A model generated the notes under the pieces. That model made no database searches and was not told the origin of the DNA. It worked only from the letters and a program-made list of their open reading frames with translations. Positions 33,295 through 41,113 of a stretch of 64,000 nucleotides of DNA are shown one piece after another (the first letter of the stretch is position 1; each line of letters begins with the position of its first letter). The DNA lies in contig CAYPFY010000015.1 in the NCBI GenBank assembly GCA_964410105.1, positions 24,120 to 88,119 on the forward strand. The letters run 5' to 3'. Position numbers and translations under genes: made by a program. The DNA comes from CAYPFY01 sp964410105. Lineage in GTDB: Bacteria > Bacteroidota > Ignavibacteria > UBA10030 > SZUA-254.

Positions 33295-34257
33295 ATGGAT
33301 GCTACTCACCTGAAGTGGTATACCCTGCGTGTCGGCATCGTCGTGTTTCTCGGCCTTGTGGTCTTTGTGTTCGTGGTCAGCGTCGTCGGGACCGAACAGA
33401 ATATTTTCTCCTCGAAGTATTCGGTGAAGGTTTTCATGCCGAACGTGCAGGGACTCGTCAACGGAGCAATGGTGACTCTCGGCGGGCTCAAAGTTGGCTA
33501 TGTCACGAATATGACCTTCAAGACAAGGGATGGTGTGAACGGCGTCGAAGTGACGCTCGATCTCTTGTCAAAATATCGGTCATCGATCACCAGCGGCACC
33601 ATGGGCCAGATTAAGACGATCGGGCTGCTGGGAGACAAGTATATCGACCTGAGCATCGGCGCCGAGGGGGAACAGCCTCTGGCGGAGAATTCCTTCATTC
33701 CCCTTCGCGAATCGTTCGACCTCGAAGCCTCGGGTCCCCAAATGAAAAAGGCGCTCGCCGACTTCAGCGAGGCGGTCGCCAACGCCAAGCGTATCACCGC
33801 CTCTATAGAAAAAGGGGAGGGCTCCGTGGGAAAATTCATCAAACAGCCTACCGTCGCTAACGAGACGGAACGGTTTCTCCGCTCCCTCAACGGCCTCATG
33901 GCCGCCGTGGAAAAGAAACAGGGAGCCCTGGGCAAGCTGGTGTACGATGAACCACTTTCCAGAAATATTTCTGAGGTGTCGGCAAATCTCAGGACGGTGA
34001 CCGAGCAGATCCGTCAGGGAAAGGGGACCGTCGGGAAATTGATTATGGACGATAAGCTCTATGTCGATCTTTCCTCGTTTGCCTCCCGCGCCGACACGAT
34101 TATGGCACGGGCCTCGAATGATTCCAGCAATGTGTCGAAACTCCTCTCCAATGGTAAGTTTTATGACCGTATCATGTCGCTGATGAAGGATCTTAATCTC
34201 CTTCTGGTCGATTTCAGGGACCATCCCTCAAAATATGTTCATGTTTCCGTCTTCTGA
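33295..34257 (+). CDS. MCE-domain (MlaD-like) substrate-binding protein
   Basis: A 320-residue protein with one TM helix (about 13-33) and a single MCE domain (about 39-125; YSVKVFMPNVQGLVNGAMV, then GLKVGYVTNM), followed by a mostly helical region (about 140-300). The length and single MCE domain match MlaD-like proteins of FCB bacteria. The periplasmic hexamer of such proteins guides lipids. No MlaA, MlaB or MlaC homologue is present nearby. Confidence 0.92.
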   Translation: MDATHLKWYTLRVGIVVFLGLVVFVFVVSVVGTEQNIFSSKYSVKVFMPNVQGLVNGAMVTLGGLKVGYVTNMTFKTRDGVNGVEVTLDLLSKYRSSITSGTMGQIKTIGLLGDKYIDLSIGAEGEQPLAENSFIPLRESFDLEASGPQMKKALADFSEAVANAKRITASIEKGEGSVGKFIKQPTVANETERFLRSLNGLMAAVEKKQGALGKLVYDEPLSRNISEVSANLRTVTEQIRQGKGTVGKLIMDDKLYVDLSSFASRADTIMARASNDSSNVSKLLSNGKFYDRIMSLMKDLNLLLVDFRDHPSKYVHVSVF

Positions 34258-34263
34258 TCGCCT

Positions 34264-35259
34264 GTGAAATTTAGGACAAATATTATCTTTTTCGTGCTGG
34301 GTCTGACGGCGTTCGCGATCCTGATTTCGAGGTTCGGTCTCGACAGGATTTTCGACAATATCGCAAGGGCCGGCTGGAGTCTCCTCTATGTCCTGATCAT
34401 CTGGCTTCTTATTTATATGCTTAACGCGGCTGCGTGGCGGCTCGCCCTGGGCAGGCAGGCCCAAAAAATTCCGTTTTTCCGGCTCTTCATGGTGACCGTC
34501 TCAGGTTTTGTGATAAACTATGTTACGCCCGTTCTTGCCCTCGGAGGGGAACCATATAAGATGAAGGCGCTCTCAGCCAGCATGGGTGAAGGCGGCGCGG
34601 TTTCGGCAGTGGTCCTTTACCGCATGGTGCACCTTCTGGGACATATGCTTCTCCTCCTCACCGGGATCGCTGCCGCTTTGCTGCTTCTCAATCTCCCGCC
34701 GGTTGTCGATGCGACGCTGTGCGTCGTCGGACTGGCGATTCTGGCCGTGATCGTGGTGACGCTCTCCGGCCACCGCGAGGGGATTTTTCAGAGACTCCAC
34801 CGCGCGGTTTCCCGGATTCCCCTTCTGCGGAGATTTTCTGCGCTGCTGGACAGGTTGCATGATCTCCAGGAGATGGACGACGCGATCACGCACGTCTACC
34901 ATAATGAGCGCATGAGGCTTTATCTTTCAATTCTCCTGGAATATGTGAGCCGGATCCTGATGGGGATCGAGGTCTATCTTATTCTCCGCGGGGTCGGGAT
35001 CGAGACGACGCTGATGTCGGCGCTTTTTGTGTACGTGTCGTACTCGATCGTGATCAATCTTCTTTTCTTTATTCCGCTCAACCTCGGGTCGAGGGAAGGT
35101 GGCCTCGCTCTCGGTCTGCAAACCCTTGCCCTTCCACCCCTTCTCGGGGTCTATCTGGGGGTGGTCATGCGCATCCGCGAGTTTTTCTGGATTCTTCTCG
35201 GGTTGCTGTTCATTCTCCTCTCCGGGGAGAAGGGGATTTCTTCAGCGAAGCATCCATGA
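34264..35259 (+). CDS. LPG-synthase-TM/AglD-like membrane protein (putative flippase)
   Basis: A 331-residue protein with about eight TM helices, of the PF03706 family (lysylphosphatidylglycerol synthase TM region, AglD, HpnL). Landmarks are VINYVTPVLALGGEPYKMKAL in the middle and FIPLNLGSREGGLALGL near the end. Members are thought to move or modify polar lipids across the membrane; the soluble transferase domain of LPG synthase is absent. GTG 34264 follows the MCE gene by 6 bp. The stop overlaps the next start as ATGA. Confidence 0.85.
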   Translation: MKFRTNIIFFVLGLTAFAILISRFGLDRIFDNIARAGWSLLYVLIIWLLIYMLNAAAWRLALGRQAQKIPFFRLFMVTVSGFVINYVTPVLALGGEPYKMKALSASMGEGGAVSAVVLYRMVHLLGHMLLLLTGIAAALLLLNLPPVVDATLCVVGLAILAVIVVTLSGHREGIFQRLHRAVSRIPLLRRFSALLDRLHDLQEMDDAITHVYHNERMRLYLSILLEYVSRILMGIEVYLILRGVGIETTLMSALFVYVSYSIVINLLFFIPLNLGSREGGLALGLQTLALPPLLGVYLGVVMRIREFFWILLGLLFILLSGEKGISSAKHP

Positions 35260-35705
35260 CGTTTCTTCCTCATATTCTGCTGACGACTGTCGGGGTGCAG
35301 GCGCTCGGGCTCCAGGGGAGCGACGTGGCGCTCGCTTATACCTTCGGATATGGGATCGATCTGGTCGATCACCCGATCAAGCTGCCCCTCTATCTGAAGA
35401 AAAACGGGAAAAAGAATGAAAAACATTATCACTGGCGTACACCGTTCCAGGAACCGATCGCGATGATGTGGATCATTCCCCTTTCCGTCTATCTGGGTAC
35501 TCCCGTGCCCGCGCTGTTTTTCATATCCCACTTTGCGCTCGATTACATGGTAAGTTATGAAAAGAGGCCCTTTTATCCGTTTACCACATACACGACGGAG
35601 GGGCTTCTGACTCAGTTTTCTGATTTTTCAAAGGAAGTCTGGGTCTGCGTTCTCTGCGCGGTGGCCATAGCCGCGTTCGCCTTCGTCCACGGCCGGTTGT
35701 TTTAA
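35256..35705 (+). CDS. DUF457/YdjM-like membrane metal-dependent hydrolase
   Basis: A 149-residue membrane protein with about four TM helices. It shows the acidic/His pattern of the DUF457 family: IDLVDHPIKLP near residue 34, HYHWRTPFQEP near 58, and SHFALDYMVSYEKRPFYPF near 90. DUF457 members are predicted membrane-bound metal-dependent hydrolases, most of unknown substrate. In this operon a lipid-phosphate phosphatase (for example removing the phosphate from a phosphatidylinositol phosphate) is an attractive guess. ATG 35256 overlaps the previous stop (ATGA). Confidence 0.6.
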   Translation: MTFLPHILLTTVGVQALGLQGSDVALAYTFGYGIDLVDHPIKLPLYLKKNGKKNEKHYHWRTPFQEPIAMMWIIPLSVYLGTPVPALFFISHFALDYMVSYEKRPFYPFTTYTTEGLLTQFSDFSKEVWVCVLCAVAIAAFAFVHGRLF

Positions 35706-35714
35706 GGGTTTTTG

Positions 35715-36356
35715 ATGAAAAGTTTGTCAGACAGAATTCTCCAAGGAGCCATTAGGTTTTCCCACGAAAATCTTGGCCTCTCTCCCAGCCAGATATCTTT
35801 CATTGGTTTCATTGTGGGGCTTGCTGCCGCAGGACTCGTCGCCGGAGGATTTATTCTCGCAGGTTTGGTTACGATGGCGGTTTCGCAGATTCTTGACGGC
35901 CTCGACGGCGGCGTGGCCCGGCAGTACGGCCTGGAATCAAAGCAGGGACATAGGATGGAGATTGTGTTCGACCGCCTGAGCGAGTTGTCCATGTTTCTCG
36001 CGCTTGTCTCAGTCGGCGCCGTCACCCCGATGATTGCAATTCTCGCCTTTGTTGCAATCGTGCTCGTGACGATCATCGAACCTTATTCGAAGTTCGATCC
36101 CGGTTTTAAACGGTTCATGCTCTATTTCGGATTCTTAATGACGGTGCTCTTCGATGTGAGGGGTTTTCAGATCGCCCTCAATGTCGTCTTTTTTGCCAAC
36201 CTGGCCGGTTTTGCCGTGGGAACGGTTATGGCCGATTACCGCCTGCAGGCGGAGATCGACCGCGAAGGCGCCCTTCGCCGCCAGCTGGATCTTTCGCTCG
36301 GCATTCCCGCGCCGCCCGATGATCCCCCCTCATTTTTGTCAAAGTTGTTTTCATGA
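35715..36356 (+). CDS. CDP-alcohol phosphatidyltransferase family protein, variant motif (D3 to E)
   Basis: A 213-residue integral membrane enzyme with about five TM helices. The CDP-alcohol phosphotransferase signature D-x2-D-G-x2-A-R-x8-G-x3-D-x3-D appears as D61, D64-G65, A68-R69, G78, E82, D86, so the third Asp, a metal ligand in solved structures, is replaced by Glu. The enzymes join a CDP-activated group to an alcohol. Together with MIPS and the nucleotidyltransferase, a phosphatidylinositol-phosphate-type product is the likely class. ATG 35715 is preferred over TTG 35712. Overlaps the ATP-grasp gene by ATGA. Confidence 0.85.
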   Translation: MKSLSDRILQGAIRFSHENLGLSPSQISFIGFIVGLAAAGLVAGGFILAGLVTMAVSQILDGLDGGVARQYGLESKQGHRMEIVFDRLSELSMFLALVSVGAVTPMIAILAFVAIVLVTIIEPYSKFDPGFKRFMLYFGFLMTVLFDVRGFQIALNVVFFANLAGFAVGTVMADYRLQAEIDREGALRRQLDLSLGIPAPPDDPPSFLSKLFS

Positions 36357-37177
36357 AGCTGAAGTTCGCCGGCATCACGCGTAAGACTGAGTTTTCGCCG
36401 AATCATGTTGTCAATGATCTCCTGATCATTAACCGGACGGCCGATGCGCTGAGGGAGATAGGCGCCGAGGTAACGATGTATGACGAAGGGCTGATCACTC
36501 CGGAATCGGTGCGGGAGAAACTGGTTTTCTCGATGGCGCAGGGCCCAATCGGATCGAAAACTCTGTCGAAGATAGAAGACCGCGGCGCGTTTATCATCAA
36601 TTCCCCGAGGGCGGTGATGAATTGCTACCGCATCAATATGGTAAAACTTCTTCCCGGGGCGGGGATCCCATTTCCCAAAAGCGTCATCGTCCAGACCGAC
36701 TCCGATATGAACCCCCGCGAGGCGGGCTTCACCTCATCGAAGGTGTGGATCAAGCGCGGGGATGTTCATGCCGTTCATAAGGAGGATGTGACGATCGCCA
36801 ATACGGACGATGAGGAGCTGAATCTTCTGAAGGAATTTCACCAGAGGGATATCAATGAGGCGATTCTGCAGGAGCATCTAGAGGGCGATACGGTAAAATT
36901 TTACGCTGTCCGGGAAACCGATCTTTTTCACTGGTATTATCTTAATGGAATCTATCACACGAATTTCGACACAAAACGCCTCCGGGAGCTTGCCTCCTCC
37001 TCCGCCGAGGTGATGAATCTCTACGTCTACGGGGGCGATGCCATCATCGGCACCGACGGCTCGGTGACGATCATCGATATCAATGACTGGCCCAGTTTCG
37101 CCCCGGTCCGCCAGGAGGCAAGCAAAAATATCGCTCAACTTATTTACAGAAAGGCTAAAGAACATGCTGGTTCATGA
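36353..37177 (+). CDS. ATP-grasp superfamily enzyme (RimK/ITPK-like)
   Basis: A 274-residue ATP-grasp protein. The N-terminal domain ends in NSPRAVMNC, then GIPFPKSVI, as in RimK/LysX ligases; a Lys in VWIKRGD and the metal-binding core IIDINDWPSF (240-249, D242 and N244) are typical of the fold. Two readings are possible: a carboxylate-amine ligase that adds an amino acid to the amino group of the product, or an inositol-phosphate kinase (the eukaryotic ITPK family is ATP-grasp and ends with a similar D-x-N-x-[FW]-P motif). The context of inositol and aminotransferase genes fits either. ATGA overlap with the preceding gene. Confidence 0.75.
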   Translation: MKLKFAGITRKTEFSPNHVVNDLLIINRTADALREIGAEVTMYDEGLITPESVREKLVFSMAQGPIGSKTLSKIEDRGAFIINSPRAVMNCYRINMVKLLPGAGIPFPKSVIVQTDSDMNPREAGFTSSKVWIKRGDVHAVHKEDVTIANTDDEELNLLKEFHQRDINEAILQEHLEGDTVKFYAVRETDLFHWYYLNGIYHTNFDTKRLRELASSSAEVMNLYVYGGDAIIGTDGSVTIIDINDWPSFAPVRQEASKNIAQLIYRKAKEHAGS

Positions 37178-38519
37178 ATCACTACGAAAAGCCTCGGTGA
37201 CGACTTCCCTCCCCGGCCCTAAGTCGAAGGAGATTTTTGACCTCGAACAGAAGTATATCTCTCCCGGCACTCAGACGATCGCAACTCTGTCCGGGCTCGC
37301 CATGGAGAGAGGGGAGGGATGTATTGTGGAGGATGTCGACGGCAACAGGTATATCGATTTCTTCGCCGGAGTGGCCGTGGCAAGCCTCGGGTATAATCAC
37401 CCCAAATATGTGAAGATGATGCAGGAACAGGTGTCGAAGATCCACGTGGGGAGTTTTACGACAAGAGTGCGCGCGGATCTTTCAAAACTTCTTGCCGAGA
37501 ATTGTGTGGGCAATCTCTACCGGACCCAGTACTATAGCGGGGGGGCGGAGGCTGTTGAGGCCGCTCTGCGCCTCGCAAAATCGTTTACGAAGAAAACCGA
37601 GGTGATGGGCTTCTGGGGCGGCTTCCACGGGAAGACGCTCGGGGTCGTCGGCCTCATCGGCGACACTTTTAAACATAATCTCGGTCCGCTTCCCCACGGG
37701 ATTTACAACACTCCCTATGCGAATTGCCGGCGTTGCCCCCTCCAGCTGACGTTCCCCGACTGCCATTGGGCCTGCGTCGATTTCATCCGTGAAAAAATCA
37801 AGCTTGAAACCACGGGGAATCTCGCCGCTATCATCGTCGAGCCGATTCAGGGGACCAACGGGAATGTTGTTCCCCCCGAAGGGTACCTCCAGGAGCTACG
37901 GCGCCTCGCCGATGAGCAGCAGGCGCTTCTCATCGTTGACGAGATGATCACGGGCTTCGGCCGGACGGGGAAGATGTTTGGCTGCCAGCACGACGGGGTT
38001 GTCCCCGATATTATCACGATCGGTAAGAGTTTCGGCGGCGGCTACCCGATGACAGGGCTGATGTCGAGCGACAAGGTGATTTTCGCCAAACCGTTCGCCA
38101 ATCCGAGCGGCAGCTCCTCCAGCTATGGCGGGAATCCGCTCGCCTCCGCGGCCGCCTATGTCACCGTGAAGACGATCATCGAGGACGGGCTTGTCGAGAA
38201 TTCCCGCAGGGTGGGGGCGTTCATGCTGAAAAAACTCTCCGGACTCGCCGAAAGATTTCCGTTCATCGGCGAGGTGCGGGGCCGCGGCCTTCTGATCGGC
38301 GTGGAGCTGGTGAAAAACCGCACAACGAAAGAAAAGCTGGATAAGGAAACCTGCAAGTTTATTTTCCAGGAATGCCTGAAGCGGGGCCTTATCACGATGG
38401 GCTATAATCCCGATATCCGCATCAATCCCCCGCTCATCATCGACGAAGAGACCGCCGAAGAAGGTATCTCGATTCTCGAAGAGGTATTTGGCCTTGTCGC
38501 AGATCGAATCAACGTATAA
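37164..38519 (+). CDS. Class III PLP-dependent aminotransferase
   Basis: A 451-residue fold-I aminotransferase of the GABA/ornithine/AGXT2 group. The PLP lysine is K288 in TIGKSFGGGY; other family marks are DFFAGVAVASLGYNHP, YYSGGAEAVEAALRLA, VEPIQGTNG and VDEMITGFGRTGKMF. A cysteine set C188xxC191, C200 and C204 recalls the CxxC that holds a [2Fe-2S] cluster in mammalian GABA aminotransferase. Its substrate is not evident; in this operon a keto-cyclitol (inosose) is an appealing candidate. ATG 37164 overlaps the ATP-grasp gene by 14 bp. Confidence 0.87.
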   Translation: MLVHESLRKASVTTSLPGPKSKEIFDLEQKYISPGTQTIATLSGLAMERGEGCIVEDVDGNRYIDFFAGVAVASLGYNHPKYVKMMQEQVSKIHVGSFTTRVRADLSKLLAENCVGNLYRTQYYSGGAEAVEAALRLAKSFTKKTEVMGFWGGFHGKTLGVVGLIGDTFKHNLGPLPHGIYNTPYANCRRCPLQLTFPDCHWACVDFIREKIKLETTGNLAAIIVEPIQGTNGNVVPPEGYLQELRRLADEQQALLIVDEMITGFGRTGKMFGCQHDGVVPDIITIGKSFGGGYPMTGLMSSDKVIFAKPFANPSGSSSSYGGNPLASAAAYVTVKTIIEDGLVENSRRVGAFMLKKLSGLAERFPFIGEVRGRGLLIGVELVKNRTTKEKLDKETCKFIFQECLKRGLITMGYNPDIRINPPLIIDEETAEEGISILEEVFGLVADRINV

Positions 38520-39411
38520 AGCGGTCGACGTCGAAGAGACGATCGATATCTATTTCTACCGCCCGATTGGATATTTTATCGCCCGGGCGTGCCGCGCATT
38601 CGGAATCTCCCCGAACGCCGTCACGATCGTCAGCATTTTTATCGGGGTGACGGGCGGCCACCTTCTTTACTATAGAGATTTTGCCACCAATGTGTGGGGA
38701 ATCATTCTCTGGGTTATCGCCGATACGCTCGATAGCGTGGACGGCCAGCTGGCCCGTATGACCGATCACCGTTCGAGGATCGGCCGTATCCTCGACGGCC
38801 TGGGGGGCAATATCATGTTCATGAGCATTTACTCCCACCTCTTCGCCCGGATGGTCGTCTCCTACAATGTGGCCTGGCCCTGGCTCGCTCTTCTTGTGGC
38901 CGGGGGCGCCGCCAGCCACTCGCTCCAAAGTTCGCTCGCCGATTATTACCGGAACGCCTACCTGAAATTTGTGGTAGATCCCGCTAAATCCGAGCTCGAA
39001 GGGTCGGACGAGGTTCGCACCGAATATGAATCGTTGAGCTTCTCCAGGCATCCGGTGAAAAAATTTCTGCTGAGGGTGTATCTGAACTATACCGTACAGC
39101 AGGAATCGCTGTCAAAGAATTTTCAAAAGCTGAGGAAGACCGTGGCCAGCATTTATGGCCAGAATATCCCGGACTGGTTCCGCGATGAATATCGCACGAT
39201 GAACAGGCCGCTGATGAAGTATTATGCCGTTCTCACGACGAATACCCGCATGATCGTGATGTCGGTCGCCGTCCTGATCGATCTGGTGCCGGCCTATTTC
39301 GCCACAGAGATCGTCGTGATCAATCTGATAATGATTCTGGTGACGATGCACCAGGAACGCCTGAGCGCCTCGCTCCTCGCCATGATCGAAGAGCGAAAGG
39401 TTTTGGCCTGA
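38488..39411 (+). CDS. CDP-alcohol phosphatidyltransferase-like protein, fourth Asp missing (G107)
   Basis: A 307-residue membrane protein. The start region (EETIDIYFYRPIGYFIAR, then ISPNAVTIVSIFIG) resembles the DIPP-synthase-like branch. The signature is D82, D85-G86, A89-R90, G99, D103 and then G107 where the fourth Asp should be. In structurally studied members that Asp is the proposed general base, so the protein may be inactive, use another base, or have a different role. The C-terminal half has two more TM pairs and a ~90-residue soluble insertion. TTG 38488 or TTG 38494 are the only starts; there is no ATG. It overlaps the aminotransferase gene by 32 bp. Confidence 0.75.
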   Translation: MALSQIESTYKAVDVEETIDIYFYRPIGYFIARACRAFGISPNAVTIVSIFIGVTGGHLLYYRDFATNVWGIILWVIADTLDSVDGQLARMTDHRSRIGRILDGLGGNIMFMSIYSHLFARMVVSYNVAWPWLALLVAGGAASHSLQSSLADYYRNAYLKFVVDPAKSELEGSDEVRTEYESLSFSRHPVKKFLLRVYLNYTVQQESLSKNFQKLRKTVASIYGQNIPDWFRDEYRTMNRPLMKYYAVLTTNTRMIVMSVAVLIDLVPAYFATEIVVINLIMILVTMHQERLSASLLAMIEERKVLA

Positions 39412-40418
39412 TGAGCCGTCTGCGCGGAGCGATCGTCGGGCTCGGCAATATTGCTTCGAGAGGCCATATTCCGGCCTTCAACTGTCTGAAGGATCGTGTC
39501 GAAATTATCGCCGCCGCAGATCTCGTTGAAGAAAATCGGTCACGGGCCTCAGAGCTCCTGCCCGGCGCGTCTTTCTATTCCGATTTGCACTCTCTGCTTG
39601 AGAATCACAAGCCTGATTTTGTGGATATCTGCACTCCCCCCAAAACTCATGCAGGGTTTATCCGCTCGTGCGCTTCGAAGGGTATCCATGTTCTGTGCGA
39701 AAAGCCTCTCGCCGAGAGTTTTGACTCCGTGCTTGAGACGGCCGAAATGATCCGCCGATCCGGCATCGTTTTCGTTCCCTGCCATCAGTATAAATACTCC
39801 CCCCTCTGGAAGGCTTTTCATGATATCATGGGCTCCGGTGCGCTGGGTGATGTTACGCTCGCGCAGTTTAACGTTTTCCGGCTGCAGGCCGACACCGGCA
39901 CTTCTTCCTGGAACCCCGAGTGGCGGACAAGCAGGGATCAGAGCGGAGGGGGGATTCTCGTAGATACCGGCGCACACTATTTATATCTGTCGAAGCATTT
40001 TTTTGGGGTTCCCCAAAAAATATCGGCCCTGCTCCGGACGCTGAAGCATTCGTACGGGGTGGAAGATACCGCTCTCGTGACGCTCGAATATCCGAAGCGT
40101 CTGGTGGAAATCAACCTCACGTGGGCCGCCTCCCAGCGGGCGAATAGCGCCTACGCCGCCGGCACCGCAGGGAGTCTCTCCTACGACGGCACGCGACTGA
40201 TTCTCACGGAAGAATCCGGGACGCGGGAGATTCCGATGCCCGATGTGTCCGATAAAAGCCAGTATGTGGGCTGGTATGTGTCGCTTTTCGATGATTTTTT
40301 CGGGAGAATCGGATCGAAGAATTTTTCCGTGGATCCGCTCGATGAGGCGGTCACGGTGATGAAGATGCTCGATGCCTGCTACCGCTCATCAGATATGCAC
40401 GCAGTCCTGGCTCTGTGA
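39411..40418 (+). CDS. Gfo/Idh/MocA-family oxidoreductase
   Basis: A 335-residue NAD(P)-dependent dehydrogenase. The N-terminal Rossmann motif GLGNIASRGH, the cofactor-contact CEKPLAES, and the active-site region GGGILVDTGAHYLYL (catalytic Lys of EKP and His) are all present. The family includes inositol 2-dehydrogenase (IolG), glucose-fructose oxidoreductase and many sugar-modifying enzymes. Beside MIPS, oxidation of inositol or its phosphate to an inosose is a reasonable prediction. The ATG shares one base with the previous stop (TGATG). Confidence 0.9.
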   Translation: MSRLRGAIVGLGNIASRGHIPAFNCLKDRVEIIAAADLVEENRSRASELLPGASFYSDLHSLLENHKPDFVDICTPPKTHAGFIRSCASKGIHVLCEKPLAESFDSVLETAEMIRRSGIVFVPCHQYKYSPLWKAFHDIMGSGALGDVTLAQFNVFRLQADTGTSSWNPEWRTSRDQSGGGILVDTGAHYLYLSKHFFGVPQKISALLRTLKHSYGVEDTALVTLEYPKRLVEINLTWAASQRANSAYAAGTAGSLSYDGTRLILTEESGTREIPMPDVSDKSQYVGWYVSLFDDFFGRIGSKNFSVDPLDEAVTVMKMLDACYRSSDMHAVLAL

Positions 40419-41101
40419 TGAAGGCGGCCCTGTTTGATTTTGGCGGTACTCTCGATACCGAGGGCGTTCATTGGAGCGAAGAGTTCTGGCGGTTTTACGA
40501 AAGATTTCATATCGGGGTGGAGAAGAAGGCGTTTGAGAAGGCGTTCGTCGCCGCGGAGGGGCTTATCGCCAAGGAACCGGGGATCGGCAGTTGGTCCCTG
40601 GAAAAGACCCTTAGACGGCAATTCGAGCTTCAGTTCGCTTCGCTCGGCATTCAGGTAAAAACCTCCATCGCCGATCTGATGTGGAGCGCGTGTTACTACG
40701 AGGTGAAACGGGCGAGCTGGCTTGCAGCGAAAACCCTCGCGCGGTTGCAGAGAGACTATGTGATGGGCGTGGTTTCCAATTTTTACGGCAATCTTGAGGT
40801 GGTCTGCAAGGAGCTCGGTCTGTCCGGGTTTTTCGCAGCCCTGGTTGATTCCGCAGTGGTCGGGGTACGGAAGCCGGATCCACGAATTTTTTCGCTGGCC
40901 TTCGAGCGTCTGAATGCCAACCCCGCCGACTCGTTCGTGATCGGCGACTCGTATGAGCGCGACATCGTCCCGGCGAAAAGCCTGGGCTGCTCGACGATCT
41001 GGCTTAAAGGAACAAGCTGGGACGCTCCCGCATCAACCGACGCAGCAGATCATGTTGTGTCACAACTGGATGAGATCACAAAAATAATGCTTAAATTTTA
41101 A
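40418..41101 (+). CDS. HAD-superfamily hydrolase (phosphatase-like)
   Basis: A 227-residue HAD IA-type protein with a helical cap. Motif I is DFGGTLD (nucleophile D7, but G at the usual second Asp), motif II is VVSNF, motif III K is in RKPDPRIF, and motif IV is VIGDSYERD. Some phosphatases, including YihX-like ones, also lack the second Asp, so activity is possible. A role as inositol-phosphate phosphatase is suggested by context only. ATG 40418 overlaps the previous stop by one base. Confidence 0.8.
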   Translation: MKAALFDFGGTLDTEGVHWSEEFWRFYERFHIGVEKKAFEKAFVAAEGLIAKEPGIGSWSLEKTLRRQFELQFASLGIQVKTSIADLMWSACYYEVKRASWLAAKTLARLQRDYVMGVVSNFYGNLEVVCKELGLSGFFAALVDSAVVGVRKPDPRIFSLAFERLNANPADSFVIGDSYERDIVPAKSLGCSTIWLKGTSWDAPASTDAADHVVSQLDEITKIMLKF

Positions 41102-41113
41102 GGGAATTTATCT

